Source: a bacterium D16-36 (lineage in GTDB: Bacteria; Bacillota; Clostridia; Lachnospirales; Lachnospiraceae). Taken from it: a DNA stretch of 64,000 bases. How positions within the stretch are numbered: the stretch's first letter is position 1; the number at the start of each line of letters is the position of its first letter. The position numbers and the translations under genes were made by a program. The notes beneath the pieces were generated by a model. It was not told the DNA's origin, ran no database searches, and was given only the letters and a program-made list of their open reading frames with translations. Shown here piece by piece: positions 26,215 to 35,330 of the stretch. The stretch covers positions 1 to 64,000 of the forward strand of contig RAYF01000002.1 of assembly GCA_003611745.1 (NCBI GenBank), given 5' to 3'.

Positions 26215-27378
26215 ATGGAAGCGTATTTAGACAACGCGGCAACAACCCCGGTATTTCCGGAAGTAAAGGAAATTATGGTCAGGGTGATGGAGGAGGATTA
26301 CGGGAATCCATCCTCTAAACATACGAAAGGGATGGCGGCAGAGCAGTATATCAGGAAAACAAAGGAAATTATTTCAGGATGCCTGAAATGCCAGCCGAAG
26401 GAGATCATATTTACTTCGGGCGGTACGGAATCCAATAATATGGCGTTTATTGGCGCCGCCATTGCAAACAGGCGGGCAGGCAAACATATAATTACTACAA
26501 GGATAGAACATGCGTCTGTCTATGAGCCTATGGCATATCTGGAGGAAATGGGCTATGAAGTGACATATCTTCCGGTTGACCCTGCGGGGCGGGTGTCTGT
26601 GGAGGATATCGAAAATGCTTTGCGGGACGATACCTTTCTGGTCTCTGTTATGTACGTCAATAATGAGATTGGCAGCGTACAGAGGATAGGTGAAATCGGA
26701 GAAGCGCTGCACCGCAGGAATCCGGATATTTTATTTCATGTGGACGCGATTCAGGCGTTCGGAAAGTATAAAATAGTGCCCGGACGGCTGGGAATAGATA
26801 TGATGTCTGTAAGTGCCCATAAGATACACGGACCGAAAGGAACCGGTTTTTTGTACATCAGGGATGGCGTGAAAATCCGCCCAATCCTTTTTGGGGGAGG
26901 GCAGCAGGGCGGAATGCGTTCCGGCACAGAAAATGTACCGGGGATTGCGGGATTGGGCGCTGCTGTCCAGCAGATATACCAGAACCATGCGGATAAGAGG
27001 GAACATCTTTTCCGTATGAAGAAAATGCTTATCGAGGGGCTGCAGCAGTATGAGGGCGTCGTTATCCATGGGGTGGACGGGCTGCCTTTGGAGGAAACGG
27101 CCCCCCATATTGTGAGTGCAGGCTTTTCCTCTGTAAAAAGTGAAGTGATGCTTCACGCGCTGGCGCAGGAGGGGGTCTTTGTCTCCTCCGGGTCTGCATG
27201 TTCCTCAAACCATCCGGAACTTAGCGGGACACTGCAGGCAGTAGGGGTAAAAGGGGAAATGCTTGATTCCACGCTTCGGTTTAGTTTTTCTGTTTTGACT
27301 ACTGCAGAACAGGTTATGTATGCGGTGGAGACGGTGGGAAAGCTGCTCCCGGTGCTCCGGAAATTTACAAAACGTTAG
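26215..27378 (+). CDS. Cysteine desulfurase (NifS/IscS type, ThiI partner)
   Basis: A 387-residue PLP enzyme that takes sulfur from cysteine as a persulfide. It shows YLDNAATTP, SGGTESNN, the PLP lysine Lys203 in SAHKIHGPKG, and the reactive Cys329 in SSGSACSS. The gene sits 111 nt before thiI, the arrangement seen for nifZ-thiI in Bacillus, so it probably feeds sulfur to tRNA 4-thiouridine formation. No iscU or suf gene is adjacent, which argues against a general cluster-assembly role. Confidence 0.94.
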   Translation: MEAYLDNAATTPVFPEVKEIMVRVMEEDYGNPSSKHTKGMAAEQYIRKTKEIISGCLKCQPKEIIFTSGGTESNNMAFIGAAIANRRAGKHIITTRIEHASVYEPMAYLEEMGYEVTYLPVDPAGRVSVEDIENALRDDTFLVSVMYVNNEIGSVQRIGEIGEALHRRNPDILFHVDAIQAFGKYKIVPGRLGIDMMSVSAHKIHGPKGTGFLYIRDGVKIRPILFGGGQQGGMRSGTENVPGIAGLGAAVQQIYQNHADKREHLFRMKKMLIEGLQQYEGVVIHGVDGLPLEETAPHIVSAGFSSVKSEVMLHALAQEGVFVSSGSACSSNHPELSGTLQAVGVKGEMLDSTLRFSFSVLTTAEQVMYAVETVGKLLPVLRKFTKR

Positions 27379-27489
27379 TTTTTAGTTTGAAAGATGCTTT
27401 TTATAATTGATTCGCGGCACAAAAAGCGTGTGCCTTTTATCAAAAATTGCTTTGCAATTTCTGATAAGTTATAAAGACGGGGGTTAAAT

Positions 27490-28671
27490 ATGTATCAGGC
27501 TTTTTTGTTAAAGTATGCGGAGATAGGGATTAAGGGAAAGAACCGCTATAAGTTTGAAAATGCGCTCTGTGAGCAGATCCGCTGCCGCCTTGCCAAAATT
27601 GATGGTGAGTTTGAGGTAGTACGGGAGCAGGGGCGTATCTTTGTAGGGGCACACGGGGATTTTGACTTTGAAGATGCAGTTGAGGCGATGAGCCGTGTGT
27701 TTGGCGTTTCGGCAATAAGCCCGGTTGAGGTGATTGAGGATAAGAGTTGGGAGAACCTTGTCAGGGCAGTGGGCGATTTTGTGGAAAAGCAGTACGACAA
27801 GCGTGATTTCACTTTTAAAGTAAAGTCGCGGAGGAGTGATAAGCATTATCCGCTGACTTCGCCTGAAATTTGTGTGGAGATGGGGGGGCGCCTTCTGGAG
27901 CGTTTCCCGGAGCTTTCGGTAGATGTCCATCACCCGGAAGTATATATCTGGGTGGAGGTAAGGGAGAAGGCATATGTGTATTCAAGGGTTTATCAAGGGG
28001 CATGCGGTATGCCGCTTGGTACAAATGGAAAGGCGATGCTTCTTTTGTCGGGCGGGATTGACAGCCCCGCTGCAGGCTATATGATAGCGAAGAGGGGCGT
28101 TTATATAGAGGCCGTGTATTTCCATGCGCCGCCATATACAAGTGAGCGTGCGAAACAGAAGGTAGTGGATCTGGCGAGGCTGGTGTCGCGTTACACAGGC
28201 CCGGTCCGTCTTCATGTAATAAACTTTACAGATATCCAGATGTATATTTATGAGAAGTGCCCGCATGAGGAATTAACGATTATCATGCGCCGTTATATGA
28301 TGCGGATTGCAGAAACTCTTGCTCTGGAGAGCGGCTGTCTGGGGCTTATCACGGGGGAAAGCATCGGGCAGGTTGCCAGCCAGACAATGCACAGCCTTAT
28401 GGCGACAAACGATGTCTGCAATCTTCCGGTATACCGTCCTCTGATTGGCTTTGACAAACAGGATATTGTGGATATTGCGGAGAGAATTGGCACATATGAG
28501 ACTTCTATTCAGCCGTATGAAGACTGCTGTACTATTTTTGTGGCGAAGCATCCGGTGACAAAACCGAATTTGGATATTATCCGGCGTTCGGAGCAGAGGC
28601 TGGTAGAGAGAATAGATGATATGGTAAAAGCGGCATTGGATACGATGGAGACAATAGATATTGATGCGTAA
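27490..28671 (+). CDS. thiI: tRNA 4-thiouridine synthase
   Basis: A 393-residue ThiI that adenylates U8 of tRNA and inserts sulfur. It has an N-terminal ferredoxin-like and THUMP domain (about 1-165) and a PP-loop ATPase domain with SGGIDSP starting at Ser187. The C-terminal rhodanese domain of E. coli ThiI is missing, as is usual in Firmicutes. Sulfur then comes directly from the partner desulfurase encoded upstream. Confidence 0.95.
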   Translation: MYQAFLLKYAEIGIKGKNRYKFENALCEQIRCRLAKIDGEFEVVREQGRIFVGAHGDFDFEDAVEAMSRVFGVSAISPVEVIEDKSWENLVRAVGDFVEKQYDKRDFTFKVKSRRSDKHYPLTSPEICVEMGGRLLERFPELSVDVHHPEVYIWVEVREKAYVYSRVYQGACGMPLGTNGKAMLLLSGGIDSPAAGYMIAKRGVYIEAVYFHAPPYTSERAKQKVVDLARLVSRYTGPVRLHVINFTDIQMYIYEKCPHEELTIIMRRYMMRIAETLALESGCLGLITGESIGQVASQTMHSLMATNDVCNLPVYRPLIGFDKQDIVDIAERIGTYETSIQPYEDCCTIFVAKHPVTKPNLDIIRRSEQRLVERIDDMVKAALDTMETIDIDA

Positions 28672-28678
28672 CGGAAAA

Positions 28679-28702
28679 AGAGAACACCGTATGGTGTTCT
28701 CT
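28679..28702 (-). terminator. Hairpin terminator between thiI and the HPr-like gene
   Basis: AGAGAACACC (28679-28688) pairs with GGTGTTCTCT (28693-28702) around a GTAT loop. On the minus strand the stem is followed by TTTTT, so it best terminates the HPr-like gene. It may also stop the thiI transcript. Confidence 0.7.
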
Positions 28703-28789
28703 GGTTTATTCTATCGTATGTAGCAATTTGTTATTCAGATGAATGTATCCCCAAATACATCTGCCCCATAATAAAAGCACTACAATTGA

Positions 28790-29023
28790 TTATTTAATGA
28801 TATACGGCTCCAAAGCGGAAAGAATCTCGTCAACGCCATCGTCATCATGAATATTCAAGTCAATTGGTTTGGAAAGGTCAAGACTGAAAATACCCATAAT
28901 GGATTTTGCATCAATAACGTATCTCCCAGATACTAAATCGAAATCAGTATTGAACTTTGTTACATCATTAACGAATGCTTTTACTTTGTCAATAGAATTT
29001 AATGAAATCTGAACTGTTTTCAT
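28790..29023 (-). CDS. HPr-like protein lacking the phosphorylatable histidine
   Basis: A 77-residue protein with the HPr fold pattern: short strand (VQISLNS), helix, then DLVSGRYVIDAKSIMGIFSLDLS and a final helix. The KSIMGIFSL segment matches the HPr Ser46 region, so HPr-kinase-type serine phosphorylation is conceivable. The His15 motif (HARPA) is absent, so it cannot pass phosphate in the sugar PTS. It may be a regulatory relative, comparable in this respect to Crh. AGGGAGG precedes the ATG and a promoter lies 30-60 nt upstream. Confidence 0.85.
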   Translation of the reverse strand: MKTVQISLNSIDKVKAFVNDVTKFNTDFDLVSGRYVIDAKSIMGIFSLDLSKPIDLNIHDDDGVDEILSALEPYIIK

Positions 29024-29056
29024 GCTATTAACCTCCCTATAATTTTTCTCTCCTTA

Positions 29057-29085
29057 ATACTAGCTATTTTGTATCAAAAAGTCAA
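29057..29085 (-). promoter_or_regulatory. Sigma-A type promoter for the HPr-like gene
   Basis: Read on the minus strand: TTGACT (29080-29085), 17-nt spacer, TAGTAT (29057-29062). It lies just ahead of the strong ribosome-binding site. Confidence 0.55.
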
Positions 29086-29178
29086 TAGACAATGTAGCTA
29101 AAAAAATAAAGCTAAAAATGACAAGTAGGAAATAATTTGCATGAGGGCTGGAAAATGTTTACAGAATGGAAAGGAAGA

Positions 29179-30534
29179 ATGAAGTTGAGAGTTGCTTTTT
29201 TGACACTGGGGTGTAAAGTGAATTTCTACGAGACGGAGAAAATGAAGCGGCAGTTTGAGGAGGCGGGACATACAGTCGTTGCGTTCGGGGAGAGTGCGGA
29301 TGCCTATATTATCAATACCTGTACGGTAACAAATATTGCTGACCGCAAATCCAGAAAGATGCTGCACCGTGCGAGGCGCCAGAACCCGGAGGCGGTTGTG
29401 GTGGCGGCAGGCTGTTATGCGGATTCTGCAAAGAAAAAAGGCGAGGCAGATGAAAGTATTGACTTGTTTGTCTCCAATGAAGAAAAAAATGCCATAGTGG
29501 AGAAAGTGGCCGCTGCCTTGAGCGGGAGGGGGGCTGTATGGCAGGGCGGGCTGTCAGATTTTGAAAGAGAGTGCCGTATGACAGAGGAGGCAATGCCGCA
29601 GAAACATACAAGAGCTTACCTGAAGGTACAGGATGGCTGCAACCAGTATTGCTCATACTGCATTATACCGTATGTCAGAGGGCCGTTAAAGAGCAGGGGG
29701 ATTGAGGATGCCGCGGTGGAGGCGGCAGGTATGGCGCAGCAGGGGATTCATGAGATTGTGCTGACAGGTATCCATCTTTCCTCTTACGGTGTGGATTTTT
29801 CGGGGGGGAAGCATTTTGTGGAGTTGGGGGGGAGGCCTCTGCTGTCCCTGCTGAAAGAGATTTCTGGGATAAGGGGGATTGAAAGGATCAGGCTTGGTTC
29901 CCTGGAGCCGAGAATTATCACGGAGGAATTTGTAAAAGAGCTGGCAGGGATTCCAAAGCTCTGTCCCCAGTTCCACCTTTCCCTGCAGAGCGGATGTGAT
30001 GGGACGCTGCGCAGGATGAACCGCCATTATACGACAGGGGACTATTTAAAAAGGCTTGGAATTTTAAGGGGATATTTTGAAAATCCTGCGATTACGACAG
30101 ATGTTATTGTCGGGTTTCCACAGGAGACGGCAGAGGATTTCGAGGCTACCTGTGCCTTTGTTAAAAAGGCGGCATTTGCCAGAATCCATGTTTTTAAATA
30201 TTCCAGACGCCATGGGACAATGGCAGATGCTATGGAAGGGCAGGTCGCTGAGGAGGAAAAGGCGAGGCGCAGCGATGTGCTGCTTGGGACGGCGGCAAAA
30301 TTGGAGGAAGAATATAAGCGTATATTTGCTGGAAAAAGGGAGAAAGTGTTGTTTGAGGAAATCGTCCGTATTCAGGGGAAGGAATATCTTACGGGGTATA
30401 ATGAGCGCTATGTCAGAATCGGTGTTCCGGTAAAGGAGGGGGATATCCGGCGCTGCAACACGATAGGCAGCGTGCAGGTATCCGGGTGTCTGGCAGAGGG
30501 GCTTATGCTGGGGGATTTTTCATCCTGCCCGTGA
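29179..30534 (+). CDS. mtaB: tRNA t6A37 methylthiotransferase MtaB
   Basis: A 451-residue radical SAM methylthiotransferase that converts t6A37 of tRNA to ms2t6A. The N-terminal UPF0004 domain has LGCKVNFYET and further cysteines (NTCTVTN, AGCYAD) for the auxiliary cluster. The radical SAM motif CNQYCSYC starts at Cys154. A C-terminal TRAM-like domain follows. LGCKVN rather than LGCxKNxVDSE favours MtaB over RimO or MiaB. AAAGGAAG precedes the ATG; an upstream ATG at 29137 lacks support. Confidence 0.93.
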   Translation: MKLRVAFLTLGCKVNFYETEKMKRQFEEAGHTVVAFGESADAYIINTCTVTNIADRKSRKMLHRARRQNPEAVVVAAGCYADSAKKKGEADESIDLFVSNEEKNAIVEKVAAALSGRGAVWQGGLSDFERECRMTEEAMPQKHTRAYLKVQDGCNQYCSYCIIPYVRGPLKSRGIEDAAVEAAGMAQQGIHEIVLTGIHLSSYGVDFSGGKHFVELGGRPLLSLLKEISGIRGIERIRLGSLEPRIITEEFVKELAGIPKLCPQFHLSLQSGCDGTLRRMNRHYTTGDYLKRLGILRGYFENPAITTDVIVGFPQETAEDFEATCAFVKKAAFARIHVFKYSRRHGTMADAMEGQVAEEEKARRSDVLLGTAAKLEEEYKRIFAGKREKVLFEEIVRIQGKEYLTGYNERYVRIGVPVKEGDIRRCNTIGSVQVSGCLAEGLMLGDFSSCP

Positions 30535-30630
30535 CGATGAAATTGAAAAAGAGGTTGTTTTTTCGGAACAGATATATTACTATAGTAAGTAGATGAGAGT
30601 ACGTGATAGAGAATGGAGGTCAGTGCCGTT

Positions 30631-30891
30631 ATGCAGGAAATTAATAACACACAGTACTTTAAGGTACAGAAAGACCAGGATTTTGAAGTCAAGGATGTAA
30701 TTGCGCAGGTGTATGAGGCGCTTACGGAAAAAGGATATAATCCTGTGAATCAGATTGTAGGGTATGTTATGTCAGGCGACCCTACGTATATCACCAGCCA
30801 TAAGGGGGCAAGAAGCTTGATTCGCAGGGTAGAGCGTGATGAGATTATAGAATTACTTTTAGAAGATTATATAGACAATAATTTTATGTAA
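30631..30891 (+). CDS. ireB: IreB family regulatory phosphoprotein
   Basis: An 86-residue protein of the IreB/YrzL (UPF0297) family, known in Enterococcus as a substrate of the PASTA kinase IreK. Signature segments are [35 protein letters not shown] and [16 protein letters not shown] precedes it. An in-frame ATG at 30613 is an alternative start. The ireB-ruvX-yrzB order is conserved in Firmicutes. Confidence 0.93.
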   Translation: MQEINNTQYFKVQKDQDFEVKDVIAQVYEALTEKGYNPVNQIVGYVMSGDPTYITSHKGARSLIRRVERDEIIELLLEDYIDNNFM

Positions 30892-31039
30892 ATTGTTCGG
30901 AACATTTTTCACGTAGAGAAGTTTGGGAGCGGATTTTCCAACTTTTAGTGAGGTACTCATGGCAGATTTTATCAGCCGTGGGTATCATATATTCTTTATT
31001 TCGGGGAGATATCCGGATCAGGAAGAGTGGGGTATAAAT

Positions 31040-31471
31040 ATGAGAATTATGGGGCTTGACTATGGCGCAAAGACAGTAGGCGTTGCTATTAGTGATGAGC
31101 TGCTGCTGACTGCACAGCCGGTTGAGACGATTACAAGGGAGCGGGAGACGAAATTGAGGCAGACCCTTGCGCGTATTGAAGAATTGATGGAAGAGTATCA
31201 GGTGGAGAAAGTCGTAATCGGGCTGCCTAAAAAACTGAACAACGAAGAGGGGGAACGCTGCAGAAAAACACGGGAATTTGCGGAAATGGTTGAGCGCAGG
31301 AGCGGGTTAGAAGTGATTTTCTGGGATGAGCGGCTCACTACGGTTTCGGCAGATGCGGTACTGGCAGAAGGCAATGTTGCGAAGGAAAAGCGAAAGGCAT
31401 ATATTGATAAGCTGGCGGCAAGTTTTATTTTGGAGGGTTATCTGCAGAATCTCTCAAAAAAGAATGAGTAA
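31040..31471 (+). CDS. ruvX: Holliday junction resolvase-like protein RuvX
   Basis: A 143-residue RNase H-fold protein (YqgF family). It shows [16 protein letters not shown] with the first catalytic Asp, [13 protein letters not shown], and DERLTTVSA with the acidic pair near the end. It is thought to act in pre-16S rRNA processing or recombination. GTGGGG precedes the ATG. The frame extends upstream to 30923, but homology starts at this ATG. Confidence 0.93.
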   Translation: MRIMGLDYGAKTVGVAISDELLLTAQPVETITRERETKLRQTLARIEELMEEYQVEKVVIGLPKKLNNEEGERCRKTREFAEMVERRSGLEVIFWDERLTTVSADAVLAEGNVAKEKRKAYIDKLAASFILEGYLQNLSKKNE

Positions 31472-31551
31472 GTCGGGGGCATAGTATGCCCTTTTATGTT
31501 CGTTGGATTATTTTGGCAGCAGAAAACGTGTGCAGAAATGAGAGGGGTTTT

Positions 31552-31818
31552 ATGGAAGAAAGACTGGATTGTATAGAATTTGAGACAGAGGATGGAGAAA
31601 AGGTATCATTATTTGTATTGGAGCAGACGATGCTTAGCGGGGTGAATTATCTGCTGGCGACAGATAGCGAGGAAGACGAAGCGGACGCGTATATTATGCG
31701 GGAAGTTACAGGGAATGAGGATGAATCTGTTTATGAGTTGGTAGAGGATGATGCGGAATTGGAGGCTTTGTCTAAGATTTTTTCTGAATTATTAGATGAC
31801 GTAGAGCTTGAGATATAA
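31552..31818 (+). CDS. yrzB: DUF1292 family protein (YrzB)
   Basis: An 88-residue very acidic protein with the DUF1292 pattern (FETEDGEKVSLFVLEQT, then NYLLATDSEED, AYIMREV and a C-terminal acidic helix). Function is unknown. It keeps the conserved place after ruvX. GAGGGG precedes the ATG. Confidence 0.9.
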   Translation: MEERLDCIEFETEDGEKVSLFVLEQTMLSGVNYLLATDSEEDEADAYIMREVTGNEDESVYELVEDDAELEALSKIFSELLDDVELEI

Positions 31819-31902
31819 AGAAGCACCGCCTGTGCTGCTGTGTACAGCCGCAATGGGGGCATTTTCCTATAAAGAAAGTAATTAGAAAGGCAGGATAGAT
31901 TA

Positions 31903-33750
31903 GTGAAAAAAGAAACAGAAAATCAGGACGGGATTTTAACCGAAGGGATTGCAAAGGCAAAACGGGTGGTCAGAAGAGCGGCAAAAAGCCCGGAAACAGA
32001 GAACAGAGATGCAGAGAAAAAGGAACCGTTGAAGCGGACGGCTAAGCGGACGGTAAAGGCATCTGTCAAAGCGAAAAAAGAGGATGCCGTAGGGCTTGGC
32101 AAGGGCTTAAAGATTATCCCTCTTGGGGGGCTAGAGCAGATAGGGATGAATATTACCGCATTTGAGTACGAAGACAGCATTGTGGTAGTAGACTGCGGAC
32201 TTGCCTTTCCGGAAGATGATATGTTGGGAATTGACCTTGTGATCCCGGATGTCACTTATCTGAAGGATAATATAGAAAAAGTGAAGGGGTTTGTTATCAC
32301 CCACGGGCATGAAGACCACATCGGGGCGCTGCCATATGTGTTAAAAGAAGTGAATGTACCGGTTTATGGTACAAAACTGACTATGGGCTTGATTGAGAAT
32401 AAGCTAAAGGAGCATGTTATGCCAAAGCCGGTTAAGCGCAAGGTGGTAAGCTATGGGCAGTCGATTAACCTTGGCTGTTTCCGGGTAGAATTTATCCGTA
32501 CCAACCATAGTATTTCAGATGCCGCCGCGCTGGCTATTTTTTCACCGGCCGGGATTGTGGTGCATACCGGCGATTTTAAGGTAGACTTTACTCCGGTCAA
32601 TGGGGACACGATTGATTTGCAGCGTTTTGGGGAGCTTGGGAAGAAGGGCGTGCTTGCGCTGATGGGCGACAGCACAAATATTATGAAACCGGGTTTTACG
32701 ATGTCTGAGAGGACAGTTGGGAAGACCTTTGACAATATTTTTACAGAGAATGAGAAGCACCGCATCATTGTTGCTACTTTTGCATCAAATGTAGACCGTG
32801 TGCAGCAGATTATTAACTCTGCAGAAAAGTATGGAAGAAAGGTTGTTGTCGAGGGCAGGAGCATGGTAAATGTCATGACGACAGCAAATGAACTTGGTTA
32901 TCTGGATATTCCGAAGAACCTTGTGATTGAGATGGAGCGTATGAAGGACTATCCACCGGAGAAGCTGGTATTGATTACAACAGGAAGCCAGGGGGAAGCA
33001 ATGGCTGCGTTGTCCCGTATGGCAGCCAATATCCACCGGAAAGTCTCTATCGAACCGGGGGATACGGTTATCTTTAGCTCCCGTCCGATTCCGGGCAACG
33101 AGAAATCAGTGGCAAAGGTAATCAATGAGCTTTCGGAGAAGGGCGCCAATGTGATTGTACAGGATACGCATGTATCAGGCCATGCCTGTCAGGAGGAAAT
33201 GAAGCTGATATATGCGCTCACGAAGCCGCAGTATGCGATTCCGGTACATGGCGAGTACCAGCACAGGAAGGCGCACGCAGAACTGGCACAGCAGATGGGG
33301 ATTCCAAAAGAAAATACGTTGATTCTGTCTTCCGGCGATGTGCTGGAAATCAGCCCAGAGCGGGCTGCACTGGTAGGGAAGGTGCAGGCACAGGGTATTA
33401 TGGTAGATGGGCTTGGTGTCGGGGATGTAGGAAATATTGTACTGCGTGACCGTCAGCATCTCTCGGAAAATGGATTGATTATCATTGTGCTGACATTAGA
33501 AAAGTATACCAGCCAGCTTCTGGCAGGGCCGGATATTGTGTCTAGGGGGTTTGTCTATGTGAGGGAATCAGAGTATCTCATGGATGAAGCAAAAGGGATT
33601 GTCTATGCAGCGCTGGAGAGATGCCTTGACAACAATGTATCAGACTGGACAAAGATAAAGACAGAGATTAAGGACAGCCTTGGGGATTATCTTTGGAAAA
33701 AGATGAAGAGAAATCCTATGATTCTTCCGATTATTATGGAAATCGAGTAA
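31903..33750 (+). CDS. rnj: Ribonuclease J
   Basis: A 615-residue metallo-beta-lactamase/beta-CASP RNase with 5'-exonuclease and endonuclease activity in mRNA turnover and rRNA maturation. The metal-binding motif HGHEDH is at 134-139, and further motifs are HTGDFKVD, SGHACQEEMK and PVHGEYQH. The first 60 residues or so are an added basic, Lys/Arg/Ala-rich tail absent from Bacillus RNase J1, possibly for RNA binding. The start is GTG with AAAGGCAGG upstream. A YlbF-type RNA-decay regulator follows. Confidence 0.95.
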   Translation: MKKETENQDGILTEGIAKAKRVVRRAAKSPETENRDAEKKEPLKRTAKRTVKASVKAKKEDAVGLGKGLKIIPLGGLEQIGMNITAFEYEDSIVVVDCGLAFPEDDMLGIDLVIPDVTYLKDNIEKVKGFVITHGHEDHIGALPYVLKEVNVPVYGTKLTMGLIENKLKEHVMPKPVKRKVVSYGQSINLGCFRVEFIRTNHSISDAAALAIFSPAGIVVHTGDFKVDFTPVNGDTIDLQRFGELGKKGVLALMGDSTNIMKPGFTMSERTVGKTFDNIFTENEKHRIIVATFASNVDRVQQIINSAEKYGRKVVVEGRSMVNVMTTANELGYLDIPKNLVIEMERMKDYPPEKLVLITTGSQGEAMAALSRMAANIHRKVSIEPGDTVIFSSRPIPGNEKSVAKVINELSEKGANVIVQDTHVSGHACQEEMKLIYALTKPQYAIPVHGEYQHRKAHAELAQQMGIPKENTLILSSGDVLEISPERAALVGKVQAQGIMVDGLGVGDVGNIVLRDRQHLSENGLIIIVLTLEKYTSQLLAGPDIVSRGFVYVRESEYLMDEAKGIVYAALERCLDNNVSDWTKIKTEIKDSLGDYLWKKMKRNPMILPIIMEIE

Positions 33751-33815
33751 CCTGCAGATTCATGAGGCTGTTGAAAAGAAATTTTCAGAGGTGCTTTAGG
33801 AGAAAGGGTGAGTCC

Positions 33816-34157
33816 ATGAATGAAGTAAATGAATTAATGAATGAGATTGCGAGGAAGCTTCCGGATACCAAGGAATATAACCAATACAAAAATTTACTGG
33901 ACAGGCTCAGGGCGAAGCCTGATTTATACCGGCGCGTGGGGGAATTCCGCAGAAGGAGTATTGGGGTGCAGCTTGGTGACAGGGGAAATGCCATCCATGC
34001 AAATAACGAATTGCAGAATGAATTCCGCGATTTACAGAATAACGGGCTGGTAAATGATTTTTTTGTGGCGGAACACCAATATTGCCGCATGATCCGTGAC
34101 CTGCAGGAGATACTTCTGGAAAGTGCGCAGATAGAGACTGGTTTTTTGGAGGAATAA
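33816..34157 (+). CDS. YlbF/YmcA family regulator
   Basis: A 113-residue helical protein of the YlbF/YmcA (DUF964) family. In Bacillus, YlbF and YmcA with YaaT form a complex that influences RNase Y activity and development. It shows ELMNEIARKLPDTKEYNQYK and NELQNEFRDLQN. The ATG follows AAAGGGTGAG. Its stop is directly followed by the ATG of the next gene. The position behind RNase J fits a role in RNA turnover. Confidence 0.85.
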   Translation: MNEVNELMNEIARKLPDTKEYNQYKNLLDRLRAKPDLYRRVGEFRRRSIGVQLGDRGNAIHANNELQNEFRDLQNNGLVNDFFVAEHQYCRMIRDLQEILLESAQIETGFLEE

Positions 34158-34550
34158 ATGCGGAAAAATGCAGAAAATGATGAGGTAATCTTTCGTCTGG
34201 TTTACCATGTGCTGGTATTTATCGTGGAAATTCTCATTATCCTTCTGGTCGCTGTTGGAATCATACAGTGCTGTGAAATGAGCTATCAGTTTTGCTATGA
34301 AATTTTCGGTTCCGTGTCTGTGGAGGAGGGACCGGGGGTGGACAGGGATTTTGAAGTGAAAAAATCTGATTCTGCATACCGTATCGCAGAAAGGCTGCAG
34401 GAAGAGGGCCTGATAAAAAATAGATATAGTTTTTTTATCAGGGCCTTTTTGACGGAGAAGGACCAGACGGTATTCCACTCAGGGGAATACGTGCTGAATA
34501 CCAGCATGAATTATGAAGATATTTTAAATGTATTGACAATGGGTGAGTAA
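34158..34550 (+). CDS. Short MltG-like membrane protein without catalytic domain
   Basis: A 130-residue protein with one N-terminal membrane helix (about 15-38) and an extracytoplasmic part that resembles the LysM-like start of endolytic transglycosylase MltG/YceG: AYRIAERLQEEGLIKNRYSFFIRAF and a final YVLNTSMNYEDILNVLTMGE. The catalytic Glu domain of the 340-residue family is absent. It starts immediately after the ylbF stop codon. In Bacillus the same position before yrrM (trmR) holds the full yrrL (mltG), so this is a reduced version. Confidence 0.8.
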   Translation: MRKNAENDEVIFRLVYHVLVFIVEILIILLVAVGIIQCCEMSYQFCYEIFGSVSVEEGPGVDRDFEVKKSDSAYRIAERLQEEGLIKNRYSFFIRAFLTEKDQTVFHSGEYVLNTSMNYEDILNVLTMGE

Positions 34551-34590
34551 GGGAACTCAAGAAAACCGATTTCTTTGGAGTTCCTGTGCC
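34551..34590 (+). repeat. GGAACTC/GAGTTCC hairpin between the MltG-like gene and trmR
   Basis: GGGAACTC (about 34552) pairs with GAGTTCC (about 34577) with AAGAAA/TTTCTT extending the stem. It lies in the short gap before trmR and resembles the junction hairpins elsewhere. Confidence 0.45.
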
Positions 34591-34603
34591 CGGAAGGATG
34601 CCT

Positions 34604-35269
34604 ATGATTGTTGATGAAAGGCTTACGACATATATTGATTCGCTGAGCTGGCAGATACCAGAATATTTAAAAGAGGTGGAGAGGAAGGCACTGCAGAATG
34701 AAGTGCCGATTATCAGGCGTTCTATGCAGTCCCTGCTCTGCTTTCTTCTTCGCACCAGAAAACCGGGGGCTGTACTTGAGATTGGTACCGCAGTCGGTTT
34801 TTCTGGTATGTTAATGAGTGAATGTATTGGGGAAAACGCAGTGATAGATACAATTGAAAAAGTCCCAATGCGTCTGGCAGAAGCCAGAAAAAATTTCAGG
34901 AAGTACAACAAGGAAGACAGAATCTGCCTTCATGAGGGGGATGCAGCAAAAGTCCTGCAGGACCTTGTATGTGATGGCAGAAAATATGATTTTATTTTTA
35001 TGGATGCAGCAAAAGGGCAGTATCTGCATTTTCTGCCGTCCGTACTTGCGCTGTTAATGGAGGGCGGCATGCTGGTGACAGACAATGTGCTGCAGGATGG
35101 GGATATTATTCAGTCACGGTTTGCGGTGACAAGAAGGGACCGTACGATTCATGGAAGGATGAGGGAGTACCTGTATACGCTGACCCATTCGGAGGAGCTT
35201 GACACGGTGATTCTGCCTGTGGGTGATGGTGCCGCCTTGTCTGTCCGCTGTAATCAGGAACTGTCGTGA
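34604..35269 (+). CDS. trmR: tRNA 5-hydroxyuridine methyltransferase TrmR
   Basis: A 221-residue class I SAM O-methyltransferase of the YrrM group that methylates wobble 5-hydroxyuridine to 5-methoxyuridine. It has VLEIGTAVGFSG (motif I), an IEKVPMRLAEA acid strand, FIFMDAAKGQY with metal-binding acids and a TDNVLQDG motif. The U32 peptidase next door supports this role. GGAAGG lies 6 nt before this ATG, better than the GTG at 34586. The last codons overlap the left arm of a junction hairpin. Confidence 0.88.
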   Translation: MIVDERLTTYIDSLSWQIPEYLKEVERKALQNEVPIIRRSMQSLLCFLLRTRKPGAVLEIGTAVGFSGMLMSECIGENAVIDTIEKVPMRLAEARKNFRKYNKEDRICLHEGDAAKVLQDLVCDGRKYDFIFMDAAKGQYLHFLPSVLALLMEGGMLVTDNVLQDGDIIQSRFAVTRRDRTIHGRMREYLYTLTHSEELDTVILPVGDGAALSVRCNQELS

Positions 35270-35299
35270 GATAGTAGAGGTAATTCCTGAACAGTTCCT
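35256..35299 (+). repeat. AGGAACTGT/ACAGTTCCT junction hairpin
   Basis: AGGAACTGT (35256-35264) is inside the trmR reading frame and pairs with ACAGTTCCT (35291-35299). The loop is 26 nt. It belongs to the hairpin family seen at 21493, 51749 and 54075. Confidence 0.6.
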
Positions 35300-35330
35300 T
35301 AACCAAAAGAGATGAAAGGAAAGGGGATAT

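Noticed and set aside
34586-34604. GTG start for trmR
   Set aside because: The ATG at 34604 has GGAAGG at the right spacing and homology starts there.
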